DNA from: Candidatus Daviesbacteria bacterium
Lineage (GTDB): Bacteria > Patescibacteriota > Microgenomatia > Daviesbacterales > UBA10151
Direction: 5' to 3'
NCBI GenBank assembly: GCA_016176415.1
Contig: JACOXH010000005.1
Coordinates: forward strand, 1-48,358
DNA length: 48,358 nucleotides
This document shows, piece after piece, positions 1-9,122 of this stretch. The notes beneath the pieces were generated by a model that had not been told where the DNA came from, did no database searches, and saw only the letters and a list, made by a program, of their open reading frames with translations. How positions within the stretch are numbered: the first letter of the stretch is position 1; every line of letters begins with the position of its first letter. Made by a program: the position numbers and the translations under genes.

Positions 1-2
1 CT

Positions 3-473
3 GTCTGGGAAACAGGCACAGTAGGAGGAGAATATATCAAAACTTATGGTCATTACCATGTAGGTCAGCTTGATGAGACTTACAATATTCTTCAGGGTGA
101 GGGTATTGTATTGCTTCAAACCAGAAAAATGGATTTTGAAGGTAATCCCATTGATGATGAAATAGAAAATTTTTATGCCATTCCTGTCAAAAGCGGTGAT
201 AGTGTTTTTATACCTGCCGGTACAGGACACTTGGTTGTAAATACTGGTAATACATGGCTGGTTACAAGTGATGACAGTCCTGTTAATTTTGCAGAAGCAG
301 ATCCTGTTTCTTTACCGGGTCATGCAGATTACAAGCCTGTTCAGAAACTGCAGGGATTTGCTTACTATTGTGTAGAGGAAAATGGCAAACCTGCACTTGT
401 TAAAAATGAAAAGTACAAAGTAGTCCCCGAAGCCCAGTGGCTAACCCCTGAAGAATATGCTCAAACCCTTTGA
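3..473 (+). CDS. Cupin-type (archaeal-type) glucose-6-phosphate isomerase, 5' truncated by window edge
   Basis: Frame open from base 3: VWETGTVGGEYIKTYGHYHVGQLDETYNILQGEG...; cupin metal-binding TYGHYH and FIPAGTGHLVVN. Confidence 0.75.
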   Translation, partial: VWETGTVGGEYIKTYGHYHVGQLDETYNILQGEGIVLLQTRKMDFEGNPIDDEIENFYAIPVKSGDSVFIPAGTGHLVVNTGNTWLVTSDDSPVNFAEADPVSLPGHADYKPVQKLQGFAYYCVEENGKPALVKNEKYKVVPEAQWLTPEEYAQTL

Positions 474-515
474 ACTAATTGTCCCCGGATCCAAATAAAG
501 GAATTTTTACACTGA

Positions 516-577
516 AGACCCTACGTGTCATCATAGTCCTACCTCCGAGGTAGACATCTATTGACACCTGGGGTTTA
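516..577. repeat. REP-like palindromic element, family A (upstream of RAYT1)
   Basis: ACCCTACGTGTCATCATAGTCCTACCTCCGAGGTAGACATCTATTGACACCTGGGGTTT; inner stem CTACCTC/GAGGTAG, outer GTGTCA/TGACAC. Confidence 0.85.
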
Positions 578-596
578 AAGTAGTTTAGTAAAGCTA

Positions 597-1247
597 ATGC
601 CTTACAGAACAACCCCACTTGTTAATGATCAGGTTTATCACATATTTAACCGCGGTGTGGCAAAGATGCCTATATTCACCGATAAGAGAGACTACACCCG
701 TTTTTTAGAATCTATTTACTATTATCAATTTCAAGGGCCAAAACCACAATTTTCCCAATTAAATAGGTTTAAGGATTTTAAATTCGAAAACAACAAGAAG
801 ATTGTGGAAGTCCTGTGTTATTGTTTAATGCCTAATCATTACCATTTTTTAGTTAAGCAGCTACAGGATAATGGCATATCAGAATTCATTAATAAAATCT
901 CTAATAGTTATACTAAGTTTTTTAATACTAAACACAGCAGAGTTGGTCCACTTTTACAAGGACAATTTAAAGCTGTAAGGATTGAGTCGGATGAGCAACT
1001 TGTTCATGTTTCCAGATATATCCATTTAAACCCTGTTGCAGGCTTTATTGCAAAAGATTTAAAGGAATATATTTGGTCATCCTACTTATCTTATATTGGA
1101 CTATACGCAAATAAAATTGTTTCTCAAGAGTTAGTGTTATCTTTGTTTAAAGAGAAACAAAAATATGAACAATTTGTTTTTGATCAGGTAGATTATTCTC
1201 AAAGTTTATCATTAATAAAACACGTGTTAATTGATGAAGAAGATTAA
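597..1247 (+). CDS. REP-associated tyrosine transposase-like protein (Y1_Tnp / IS200-like HUH), RAYT1
   Basis: YHIFNRGVAK, CLMPNHYHFLVKQ (HUH motif HYH), YTKFFNTKHSRVGPLLQGQFKAV, VSRYIHLNPV; flanked on both sides by family A repeats. Confidence 0.9.
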   Translation: MPYRTTPLVNDQVYHIFNRGVAKMPIFTDKRDYTRFLESIYYYQFQGPKPQFSQLNRFKDFKFENNKKIVEVLCYCLMPNHYHFLVKQLQDNGISEFINKISNSYTKFFNTKHSRVGPLLQGQFKAVRIESDEQLVHVSRYIHLNPVAGFIAKDLKEYIWSSYLSYIGLYANKIVSQELVLSLFKEKQKYEQFVFDQVDYSQSLSLIKHVLIDEED

Positions 1248-1250
1248 CCT

Positions 1251-1314
1251 AAAACCCTAGGTGTAGCTTCATTCCTACCTCCGAGGTAGGAGTGATCGGA
1301 CACCTGGGGTTTTA
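1251..1314. repeat. REP-like element, family A (downstream of RAYT1)
   Basis: AAAACCCTAGGTGTAGCTTCATTCCTACCTCCGAGGTAGGAGTGATCGGACACCTGGGGTTTT, long imperfect palindrome. Confidence 0.88.
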
Positions 1315-1316
1315 TC

Positions 1317-2297
1317 TTAGCGGTTTACAAAAAGGATGGCATTGGGGATTCTTCTGCCAGGTCCTGCTATGTAACCACCTGACCAGAGGGCTGTTGAACC
1401 TCCCTGATCCAGATTTAAAGCCCCATCCATGCCCATTGTATGAAGAACTTTGGCAGACTCTCCCATTGAGGCATTGTAAACAACTCCTATATAAACCATG
1501 TTTCTTTTGGAGGCTATAAAAGTCCTGGCAGCTTTACCCCCAAATTTTGGCTCATTAGGGGCTTCTGTAAAGTTAATATTGCTTCCCGCAATCAGCAGAG
1601 GATAGTTTGCTATTACTGAATCCACTCCTGTATCCCTACCCCATTCCAAAGATCTGCTCACAAATCTGGCAGATCCTGCAGAGAAAATAGCAGCAGGCAC
1701 AGTAGAGTAAACATTGTTATCTGAATTAAAGTAGCGTTTGTTTTTATTCATAAGGAGCGTATCATAAGAATTCGCTTTACCTGCACAGTTTGCATAATCA
1801 GCAGGGCAAAAATATGAGCCGTTTATGCCCGCCCAAGCCCCGTTTCTGCCTGCATAATCAGCAAGTGATAATACCGGACAGTCATTGGTGCAATCTGAAT
1901 CTGAAGCAGTATCAACTATCACTTTGGTAGAGTTTAAATCAGCAGCAATTATGGATACAGTATAGTTTTGTCCCTCCACACTCACTGTTTGCCTGGAATA
2001 TCCGGAGCCCGGAGGAGTATTGTTGATAACAATCGGGGCCGGAGCCATAGTAGGTTTAACTGTGGAAACAATGGTAGGTTCTGGTGTGGCAGTTGGAGTA
2101 GATATCGGTGTAGGGGTGGGTGTCAAACTGGGAGCAGGTGACGGCATTGGAGTGCTTCTTTGTGTCTCAACTCCCTGTAAAGCCACAAAATTTGCTTTTG
2201 ACTGAAAAACTTTGATCCCGATGGCAGAAGTAAGTACGGCTAATATAATAACAGCAGCTATTGGAGCTAAACCTCTTTGATTCATGGGCAGTGACAT
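1317..2297 (-). CDS. Phosphodiester glycosidase (NAGPA-domain) family secreted protein
   Basis: N-terminal TM, Pro/Thr-rich linker, GINGSYFC and NLDQGGSTALW-type motifs. Confidence 0.75.
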   Translation of the reverse strand: MSLPMNQRGLAPIAAVIILAVLTSAIGIKVFQSKANFVALQGVETQRSTPMPSPAPSLTPTPTPISTPTATPEPTIVSTVKPTMAPAPIVINNTPPGSGYSRQTVSVEGQNYTVSIIAADLNSTKVIVDTASDSDCTNDCPVLSLADYAGRNGAWAGINGSYFCPADYANCAGKANSYDTLLMNKNKRYFNSDNNVYSTVPAAIFSAGSARFVSRSLEWGRDTGVDSVIANYPLLIAGSNINFTEAPNEPKFGGKAARTFIASKRNMVYIGVVYNASMGESAKVLHTMGMDGALNLDQGGSTALWSGGYIAGPGRRIPNAILFVNR

Positions 2298-2852
2298 TCA
2301 GGAGCGCTGATTTTCTATTATTTCAATTATTTTGTCAATGGTTTGATTTAGTTGTCCGAGGGTATTTTCCACCACCACATCATATTTATCTTTGTAGGTT
2401 TCCCAAAAGGTTTTATCATCGTTCATTCTGGCCTCAATTTCTTTTGTACCTAGCCCGCGTCCTGTAAGACGCTGCAAAACTGTTTCATCATCAACAGTTA
2501 AATAAATAACCAAAACTTCCCTGTCTTTAATCAATTCTCTTACTTTACCTGCGCGGGAAGGATCTATTCTCCAAATTAATGGCTGATTCTGCTCGAGCTG
2601 ACTCTTTTCAGTTCCGTACAAATTACCGGCATAATCAACATATTCAATAAAATCCCCATTATTTATTTTTTTCTCAAATTCTTCTTTGGAAATAAAGTTA
2701 TAGTCAAAGCCGTCTGTTTCTCCTGCTCTGGGAGCTCTGGAAGTGGTGGTAATAACCTTTTTAAATTCAGGGAATCTTTTAAGCAACGCGCTTATAACAG
2801 TATCTTTGCCTGAAGCTGTTTTACCTGTTACAACAAGCAGGAAATTAGTCAT
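2298..2852 (-). CDS. Guanylate kinase-like protein
   Basis: LLVVTGKTASGKDTVISALLKRFPEF P-loop; TTTSRAPRAGETDGFDYNF guanylate kinase signature. Confidence 0.8.
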   Translation of the reverse strand: MTNFLLVVTGKTASGKDTVISALLKRFPEFKKVITTTSRAPRAGETDGFDYNFISKEEFEKKINNGDFIEYVDYAGNLYGTEKSQLEQNQPLIWRIDPSRAGKVRELIKDREVLVIYLTVDDETVLQRLTGRGLGTKEIEARMNDDKTFWETYKDKYDVVVENTLGQLNQTIDKIIEIIENQRS

Positions 2853-3219
2853 TCCGGACCACGCTTTTATCCAGCAGGATTATTTTCTCAATAGAGTGAT
2901 TTTTATAAATAATTTTGCGGTGTTTTTTGGGGAGGGTTAACCCGTGCACAATTGCTCCAAACAAAACTCCTTTGGTCACAATAAAATCAATCACTCCGAC
3001 TGAGGCAAAAAAGGAAACTATTAAAATTACAGAAAAATAGATCCAGTGATGCAGGTGAATTACTCTTGAGCCAATTTTAAAACGCAGCACAGGAAAAACC
3101 TGAATTCTTTTGGTTTTAATATTGGGCATTTTTGTTCTGATTTTGGAAGTTGGGTGAGTAAACATTCTTGAACCCAGGTATCCCAATGCAGTGGCAGGTA
3201 TGATAGATAAGTATTCCAT
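2845..3219 (-). CDS. Hypothetical membrane protein
   Basis: ORF with hydrophobic segments; 8-bp overlap with downstream kinase gene. Confidence 0.6.
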   Translation of the reverse strand: MEYLSIIPATALGYLGSRMFTHPTSKIRTKMPNIKTKRIQVFPVLRFKIGSRVIHLHHWIYFSVILIVSFFASVGVIDFIVTKGVLFGAIVHGLTLPKKHRKIIYKNHSIEKIILLDKSVVRND

Positions 3220-3317
3220 TTAGCTTCCCTTATTTGATTCTATAAGAAAGATATATACAAATGCAAATGAAAATACATTTTAACTTATTTGTGCCTAAAA
3301 TGCAAGCTATAGGATGC

Positions 3318-5555
3318 TTAGTCTGAAGATTTCCACAGGGCAGCATAAGAATTGCCCAAAATTTTTTGGAAATTACCCTCCAGGACAGCATTTGGATTAA
3401 ATTCAGGATTAATTAAAGCAAAATCTATCTTTATAGGTAAATCTGATGATATTGGTAAACTAGCCTCAATATTCATAAAAAAATCCCCACCGTGAGCGGG
3501 AATTTGTCCATATAAATTATTAGTACCGGCAAGTTCCAGAATCAGCCCCTTTCTGATTGCCGGATATTTAAAACTGCCAAGATAGACATTTTTGCCCTGT
3601 CCGGTCATCTCAACCAGACTTTTTATAGTTACCTCCGGATCTTTTAAATCTTTAAAGTCATTTTTAACCTTGTAAAGCGTTCCGTCCCCGCTGAATTCTT
3701 TCACCTTCTCAAAGTAAGAAGGGTTTCTTAACTGGCTGTGCCTGACTGAAGACAGCCTGACTCTGGCAGCATCCTGTACATAAACATACTCTACTCCCAG
3801 ATTTTTTAAAGCATAAGGGGCAAGGGTATTTACCCCATCAAACCACTCAACCCCCGGATCAGGATTTAATATTTTAGCCTTTGATGGAGCAAGGGGCACA
3901 AAAGTGCCAAAATGGGTGAGTGATACATAATTATAAACAGAATGAGGAGCTTCATTGGGAAATCTGTCCAAAAATAAAGTTACCTTGTTAGCAGGAATAG
4001 ATTTGTTTATTTCTTCAAGTAATTGATAGTTGTCTGTTTTTGTAAAGTTGTTATGATTTTTAATCCGGATTTTACTTAAGATATCTTTGTGAGCGGCAAC
4101 TAAAGACGGCACAAGAATCAAAATAATCACAACCGAGGTTAATTTGAAAAGCTTGTTTTTTGAAAACAACAAATTAAGAAGTATTAGACCGAAAGCTAAA
4201 AAACCTAAGTTGTATGCCTGATTGGCAAGCCTTAAAGCATTTGGAGGCCAGAAAGTATTTATTAAAACCAAAGATAATAAAAAGCTGAAGAAAGAACCTA
4301 AAATCAAAACTAATATCAGCTTATCCCTTTTTGTAAGCAGCCAGCCAACAAACAATAAAACTAACAATAATTTAACGTCCAGAAGGTAATACAGATTCTG
4401 CCCGTTTTTAATAATTTTCCCTCCTGAATATTTAAGTCTTGCTTCCATTATCTGATCAGCTGTTGAACCTTTCCCTAACCCATTCCACAAAATTTGCTCA
4501 TTTTTAGGATATAAGGGCAACAAATTGAATCTGGGCCCTGCTTTTTGTGGAGTCAGAACAGAATCTCTGATTGGGTTTGGTAAAACCACCATAAACGCAA
4601 CCAGTAATATAATTATTAAACCAGCCTTCCGCGTTTTCTCCTTAAAAAGTAAAAACCCTAAAAAGGGGAGTTGTATTAAGAAGAAAGTTTCATCAACTGC
4701 CAAAGTCAAAGCTGCCAAAACAGTTAAAAGAATTATTCTTTTTGTTTGAAAAAGTACAGCAAACAGCAAAAATGCCCCCAGTCCCAAAGCGTAAAAATTG
4801 TTATAGATTAAATCACCCAAACCTACTACTCCGCCACCATTTGAACCCTGAAATGAAGCAAACAGTTCAGAAGATATCACAGGACCTCCGATTAAAATTA
4901 CCCCTAAAATTGCAGGCAATACTGATAAAACAGAACGGGTTTTCTCACGTACTATTCCTGTAATAAAAAACATCAGAGCTGATATGCTGAATACTGAAAA
5001 TAAGTAGTGTATAAGCTCTATGGATTTACCGGAAAGTGAAGCTATTGCTCCCTGCAGCATTAAAGCTCCCATATGATAAACAGGCAAAAATTGAGGCTGC
5101 CACGAAGACACTGTAGGGTAATTACCTTTGGCAAAAGAAGTGCTGATGGCAAAATACAAAGTAGTATCCCCCCCTAGTAATGCCCTGTGAGCAGAAAGAA
5201 AAATCAATGCTGTGTATAGGAATAAGACTATGAGGGTAATTAAACTGGTTGCAGACCACCTGAACTTAATCAACTCTTTCAACTTATTTAGTTTATGAAA
5301 TTTTAAATATAAAAATAAACAGATCAAAAGATAAACTAAAAACCAAAACCATAACCCCCAATATCCCTTAAAAATATATGATCCTAAACTCAAAACCAGC
5401 AAAAACCCTAAAAGTCCTGCTATCATACCTGACCCCAAAAGAAGCAGCTTGTTATAAGTTTTCAGTACCAAAGAAGTCACGATAAAACCACAAAAAGTCA
5501 GAGCTAAAAATATTAAAACCGGAAAAGCTAAATTATTTAAAAGAATTGCAAACAT
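3318..5555 (-). CDS. Large polytopic membrane protein, glycosyltransferase-like hypothetical
   Basis: 745 aa, many TM helices followed by a soluble C-terminal domain. Confidence 0.7.
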   Translation of the reverse strand: MFAILLNNLAFPVLIFLALTFCGFIVTSLVLKTYNKLLLLGSGMIAGLLGFLLVLSLGSYIFKGYWGLWFWFLVYLLICLFLYLKFHKLNKLKELIKFRWSATSLITLIVLFLYTALIFLSAHRALLGGDTTLYFAISTSFAKGNYPTVSSWQPQFLPVYHMGALMLQGAIASLSGKSIELIHYLFSVFSISALMFFITGIVREKTRSVLSVLPAILGVILIGGPVISSELFASFQGSNGGGVVGLGDLIYNNFYALGLGAFLLFAVLFQTKRIILLTVLAALTLAVDETFFLIQLPFLGFLLFKEKTRKAGLIIILLVAFMVVLPNPIRDSVLTPQKAGPRFNLLPLYPKNEQILWNGLGKGSTADQIMEARLKYSGGKIIKNGQNLYYLLDVKLLLVLLFVGWLLTKRDKLILVLILGSFFSFLLSLVLINTFWPPNALRLANQAYNLGFLAFGLILLNLLFSKNKLFKLTSVVIILILVPSLVAAHKDILSKIRIKNHNNFTKTDNYQLLEEINKSIPANKVTLFLDRFPNEAPHSVYNYVSLTHFGTFVPLAPSKAKILNPDPGVEWFDGVNTLAPYALKNLGVEYVYVQDAARVRLSSVRHSQLRNPSYFEKVKEFSGDGTLYKVKNDFKDLKDPEVTIKSLVEMTGQGKNVYLGSFKYPAIRKGLILELAGTNNLYGQIPAHGGDFFMNIEASLPISSDLPIKIDFALINPEFNPNAVLEGNFQKILGNSYAALWKSSD

Positions 5556-5590
5556 TGCTTCTTGATGATATCACAGGGATTTGATATTCT

Positions 5591-5839
5591 TTGCCTGTTT
5601 GTATGAATACACAGGATCTTCTGAATATTCTTCTGGCAGCAGGATTACTGACATTTATTGCATGTTTACTCGTGGTTACTTATTTTCTGGTTAAGACCTT
5701 AAAAGCTGTAACAGAATTGTCCCGCTCCCTTTCCAATACTGCTGAAGGCTTAAGGGATAATATTAAAATGAGAGTTTTAACAGCCTTGCCTGCTTTAGTT
5801 GTATCTTTAATAAGTAAATTAATAAGAAGAGGGAGGTGA
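5591..5839 (+). CDS. Small membrane protein
   Basis: 82 aa with N-terminal TM; 4-bp overlap with next ORF in the track. Confidence 0.5.
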   Translation: MPVCMNTQDLLNILLAAGLLTFIACLLVVTYFLVKTLKAVTELSRSLSNTAEGLRDNIKMRVLTALPALVVSLISKLIRRGR

Positions 5840-5844
5840 GAAAA

Positions 5845-6099
5845 ATGGCAGAAGAAAGCAAAAAAGGTAGTGTTTTAACAGCGGGCGTGGCAGGAGCCAT
5901 CATTGGGGCAGCAGCAGCTGCAGCAGCAATTGCTTTAGCTGATGAGAAAAACCGCAAAAAGGCTGAAAAAGTTTTAGATTCTTTGCAAAAAGAGGGAAAC
6001 AAGATTTTTAAAGAAATCTCCAGAAGGGCTATGGAAATAAAAGACATAGTCAATAAAAAAGAAGAACCTAAGAAGCTGAACGGGAAAAAGAAGAAATAA
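5845..6099 (+). CDS. YtxH-like small protein (Ala-rich TM plus charged coiled coil)
   Basis: MAEESKKGSVLTAGVAGAIIGAAAAAAAIALADEKNRKKAEKVLDSL; GGGAGG SD upstream of ATG 5845. Confidence 0.6.
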   Translation: MAEESKKGSVLTAGVAGAIIGAAAAAAAIALADEKNRKKAEKVLDSLQKEGNKIFKEISRRAMEIKDIVNKKEEPKKLNGKKKK

Positions 6100-6100
6100 T

Positions 6101-6982
6101 CTATTTTAATTTTTTCCTGGCAGTACCTAATAGTATTACTCCCAAAAACATTGGGATAAAAGCCAATATCTGCCACATAGTTGGTTTGTTGTTAAGTAGT
6201 ATCCAGGCAAAGAAAAGAGTAAATAAAGGAGCAGTGCTTTCCAAAGCGCTGGCTTTGGTAATAGTAATTCTGTGTATGCCTTCAATCCATAAAATTCTTG
6301 ACAATCCTAATAAAAGAAACCCATTAATCGCAAAAAACCACAAGGACCCCTTTATGTCATCGTAATGAAAATTATCATGCAATATCAAAGCAAGTGCTAA
6401 AATAACCACAGCAGTTCCTATGCTTCTTACAAACATAATACTCTCACTGCTTATTTTTGTCCTGGCTCTTTTCTGGAAAAAATTGCCAATTGGCACTATA
6501 GAGGCTGCAAGTAAAATTAGTAACTCTCCTCCTCTGAATTCACCCATTTTGGGATAAAGCACTATTAAAGTACCAACAATCATTAAAACTGCGCCAAGTA
6601 AATGTTTAAGGGGAAAAAGTTCCCTGCGCCAAATTTGAAAAAACAAATAATTAAAAAATATTCCTGTCAGAGCTATTATGCTGGCATTTCCTGCAGAGGT
6701 ATAAACTAAACCAAAAAAATAAAGAACATAATAAGCAATCCCTGAAATCAGCATTGTTAAAAATGCATCTTTCAATCCTTCAGGATGCTTTAATTCCTTC
6801 CACTTTCTTTTTACAGTTAATAAAATGGCAAAAAAGACAGAGGCAAATACAGCGCTGCCTCCTAAAGAGACCATAGGGGCAACTTTGCTGTAGGAAAGAA
6901 TAGTTAAAACAGGAAATAAGGACCAAAGCACAGCTTCCCCAAAAATAAACAACTCTCCCTGCTTTTCTTTGGAAACAAGCAT
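6101..6982 (-). CDS. EamA/DMT family transporter
   Basis: Ten-TM pattern, ESTAPLFTLFFAWILLNNKP; start reassigned to MLVSKEKQ because TACACT lies exactly 6 nt upstream. Confidence 0.8.
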   Translation of the reverse strand: MLVSKEKQGELFIFGEAVLWSLFPVLTILSYSKVAPMVSLGGSAVFASVFFAILLTVKRKWKELKHPEGLKDAFLTMLISGIAYYVLYFFGLVYTSAGNASIIALTGIFFNYLFFQIWRRELFPLKHLLGAVLMIVGTLIVLYPKMGEFRGGELLILLAASIVPIGNFFQKRARTKISSESIMFVRSIGTAVVILALALILHDNFHYDDIKGSLWFFAINGFLLLGLSRILWIEGIHRITITKASALESTAPLFTLFFAWILLNNKPTMWQILAFIPMFLGVILLGTARKKLK

Positions 6983-7131
6983 TCTATCAGTGTAGCAAAT
7001 CTGCCGATGATATATTATTTGAATGATTCCCTTCAAATATTTAGACGTAATAACTGCCTGTTTTGTTACAATTTTGCTTTTTTCCAACGTGGCTTCAAGC
7101 AAAAGGGTTTTCTTGTGATTATAAAAATGTT

Positions 7132-8091
7132 TTATATTCTCCCGTTTAATTCACCTGCTGTTTCAATTAATCGATCAAGAGTTTTTGTCTGCATCAGTTG
7201 GATTCGTTTTTCAGATGCACCATCAAAACCGCTGACATAACATTTGACAAATTTTTTCATTAATTCAAAATGCCTGCTACCTCCATAAGTTTTTTTAAAT
7301 AATTGCAGGTGCTTTTGGAGCAATTTTATTTTGTGTTTTGGGGTTATTTTACTTACATCAATACTTTCATTAAACAGCCACACATTTTCAAAAATACCCC
7401 TGCCAATCATGGCTCCGTCAATCTTATATTCCTTACATTTATCTTTGGCTTCCTGAATTGTTTTTATATCCCCGTTACCTATAATCAAAGCTTTACTTTT
7501 AAGATTCTCACGGATTTTAAGAACGGATTTTAGCTCATCCCAGTGAGCAGGCACTTTGGACATTTCAAAAACTGTTCTAAGGTGTAAAGTCAGCGCGGAA
7601 ACAGGGGTTTGCAGAAGAGCAGTAACCCAATTCTCTGTATTAATTTCTTTATAACCTATTCTTGTTTTAACGCTGACAGGCAGGCCTTTTGATCCTTTAA
7701 TTGTTGCAGTAATTATTTCCTGGGCAAGTTTAAAGTTTTTTAGTAAAGCTGCACAGGCGCCACTTTTCACAGCATTTTTGTCAGGACAACCCATATTGAT
7801 ATCAATACCGTCAAATTTCAATTTGGAAAGCATTTGGGCTGCCAGACAGAACTTTTCAGGGTCAGTTCCCCAAATTTGGGCCACAACAGGCCGTTCTTTT
7901 TTTGTAAATTTCAAAGAGGCTAAAATTTTCTCCTGCCCTTTGGAAAACAAAGCATCTACAGGTACAAATTCAGTAAAAAAGACATCAGGTTTACCAACAG
8001 ATACTACAATCTGCCGAAAAACTGTATCAGTAACTCCTTCCATAGGGGCCAATATTAAAATAGGTTTTTTAAGCTTCTTCCAAAAATTCAT
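7132..8091 (-). CDS. dus: tRNA-dihydrouridine synthase
   Basis: ILAPMEGVTDTVFRQ, AQIWGTDPEKF, DINMGCPDKNAVKSGACAALL, VKTRIGY, IGNGDI, GAMIGRGIF. Confidence 0.92.
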   Translation of the reverse strand: MNFWKKLKKPILILAPMEGVTDTVFRQIVVSVGKPDVFFTEFVPVDALFSKGQEKILASLKFTKKERPVVAQIWGTDPEKFCLAAQMLSKLKFDGIDINMGCPDKNAVKSGACAALLKNFKLAQEIITATIKGSKGLPVSVKTRIGYKEINTENWVTALLQTPVSALTLHLRTVFEMSKVPAHWDELKSVLKIRENLKSKALIIGNGDIKTIQEAKDKCKEYKIDGAMIGRGIFENVWLFNESIDVSKITPKHKIKLLQKHLQLFKKTYGGSRHFELMKKFVKCYVSGFDGASEKRIQLMQTKTLDRLIETAGELNGRI

Positions 8092-8181
8092 AATGGTAAA
8101 TTATATCCCAAGAGTCTGTCAGTAGAACAGGCAAAAAATTTTACTCCTGTATTTGTCGCCGGGTAGTGTTATACTGCAGCA

Positions 8182-8622
8182 GTGCAAGACTCCTTCTACG
8201 CCAGCGGATTCCTTTACAGCCTGAAAAAAAACAAAATTCTCTTAATTCATACAAATGAGCAGTGTTCTTTACTTGAAGGAGACAGTTGTGAGGGGGAAGA
8301 AGCCTGTGCTGCTTTTCAGAGAATCGTAAATAAGACGCTTAACTTAAATCTTAAAGAGAAAAATATCTATCCCGTTTATGATTATTTCGATGACGTAAAG
8401 AAAAAAACCAATTATGTTTTCTACGCAGAAGTAAAAAATCCTGTAGAATTTAACCCGTTTGAAGGAGGGGTTTATTCCTGGGTATCTCTTGCTGAAACAT
8501 CCAAACTCCTGTTTTCCGGTAATGCAAAGCAGGACGTAATAGTCGGGGAACGCGTTATCAAAGCCAAACAGCGCGAAGAAGAAGCTAAATTGCTACCATC
8601 ACTTTCAACTACTGCATTTTAA
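8182..8622 (+). CDS. NUDIX-like hydrolase
   Basis: GTG start, NUDIX-like fold pattern (FLYSLKKNKILLIHTN...); no clear canonical Nudix box. Confidence 0.5.
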   Translation: MQDSFYASGFLYSLKKNKILLIHTNEQCSLLEGDSCEGEEACAAFQRIVNKTLNLNLKEKNIYPVYDYFDDVKKKTNYVFYAEVKNPVEFNPFEGGVYSWVSLAETSKLLFSGNAKQDVIVGERVIKAKQREEEAKLLPSLSTTAF

Positions 8623-8783
8623 GAAGTCTGCCCAGCAAATTCAAGATAAAATTTACCATAACACAGATAGAAATAAAAAATCAGCTCGATTATGCCTATT
8701 TAAAAAAATGGGCAAAGAAACAGGCAACTCTAAATCTTTTGGAAGAAATGATTAGCTTAGCTGAATAACTTTTATATAAAATG

Positions 8784-8856
8784 GGTGGATGACGGGTAAC
8801 GCTCCCGCTACTTTCTGTTCCACAAACAGACGCTCTACTTTTGAGCTACATCCACC
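8784..8856 (-). tRNA. tRNA-His (GTG) with non-canonical D- and T-loops
   Basis: G-1 GTGGATG TA GCTC AAAAGTA GAGC G TCTGT TTGTGGA ACAGA AAGTA GCGGG AGCGTTA CCCGT CATCCAC C: full cloverleaf, G-1:C73, anticodon GTG. Confidence 0.75.
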
Positions 8857-8858
8857 AT

Positions 8859-9020
8859 TTATAGGTGCTCTGCCATTGACCCTTCGATTAACTCAGGGCC
8901 ATGGGCTACGACCACCGTGATACCAATTTTACCTGAATTCAGAAAATTATTCCACATGTGGCGGGCTTCGCCCACAGGGGGCGCTAATCGCACTGAACAA
9001 AGTTCGCGCCCTTTGGGCAC
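8859..9020 (-). CDS. Possible 53-aa small ORF (or part of a structured RNA)
   Basis: GTG start: MPKGRELCSVRLAPPVGEARHMWNNFLNSGKIGITVVVAHGPELIEGSMAEHL; region is unusually GC-rich with many hairpins. Confidence 0.25.
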   Translation of the reverse strand: MPKGRELCSVRLAPPVGEARHMWNNFLNSGKIGITVVVAHGPELIEGSMAEHL

Positions 9021-9021
9021 T

Positions 9022-9045
9022 AAAAAACCGACCTTGCGGCCGGTT
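9022..9045 (-). terminator. Rho-independent terminator
   Basis: Minus strand AACCGGCC-GCAA-GGTCGGTTTTTT. Confidence 0.75.
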
Positions 9046-9054
9046 CCTTAGAAA

Positions 9055-9116
9055 ACCTGTTTATACTAGTTCTAAAGCTAATGTAAATCTTGTCTTGCGA
9101 CTCGATTTAAACAGGT
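9055..9116 (-). ncRNA. Candidate small RNA with three-way junction
   Basis: ACCTGTTTA/TAAACAGGT 9-bp closing stem; inner AAATCgaGTC-GCAA-GACaaGATTT hairpin; sigma70-like promoter upstream, terminator downstream. Confidence 0.5.
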
Positions 9117-9122
9117 CTATTT

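Noticed and set aside
1292-1519. Plus-strand ORF starting in the REP downstream of RAYT1
   Set aside because: Overlaps the well-supported NAGPA-like gene antisense; composition not protein-like.
2020-2205. Plus-strand ORF rich in Gly/Val (VGVDIGVGVGVKLG)
   Set aside because: Antisense of the Pro/Thr linker of the NAGPA-like protein.
5763-6176. Minus-strand 137-aa ORF
   Set aside because: Antisense of the Ala/Lys-rich YtxH-like gene; no independent support.
8784-9116. tmRNA (ssrA) spanning sRNA candidate to tRNA-like 3' end
   Set aside because: The 3' module has a full anticodon arm and D-arm of tRNA-His, there is an internal terminator, and no recognisable tag ORF.
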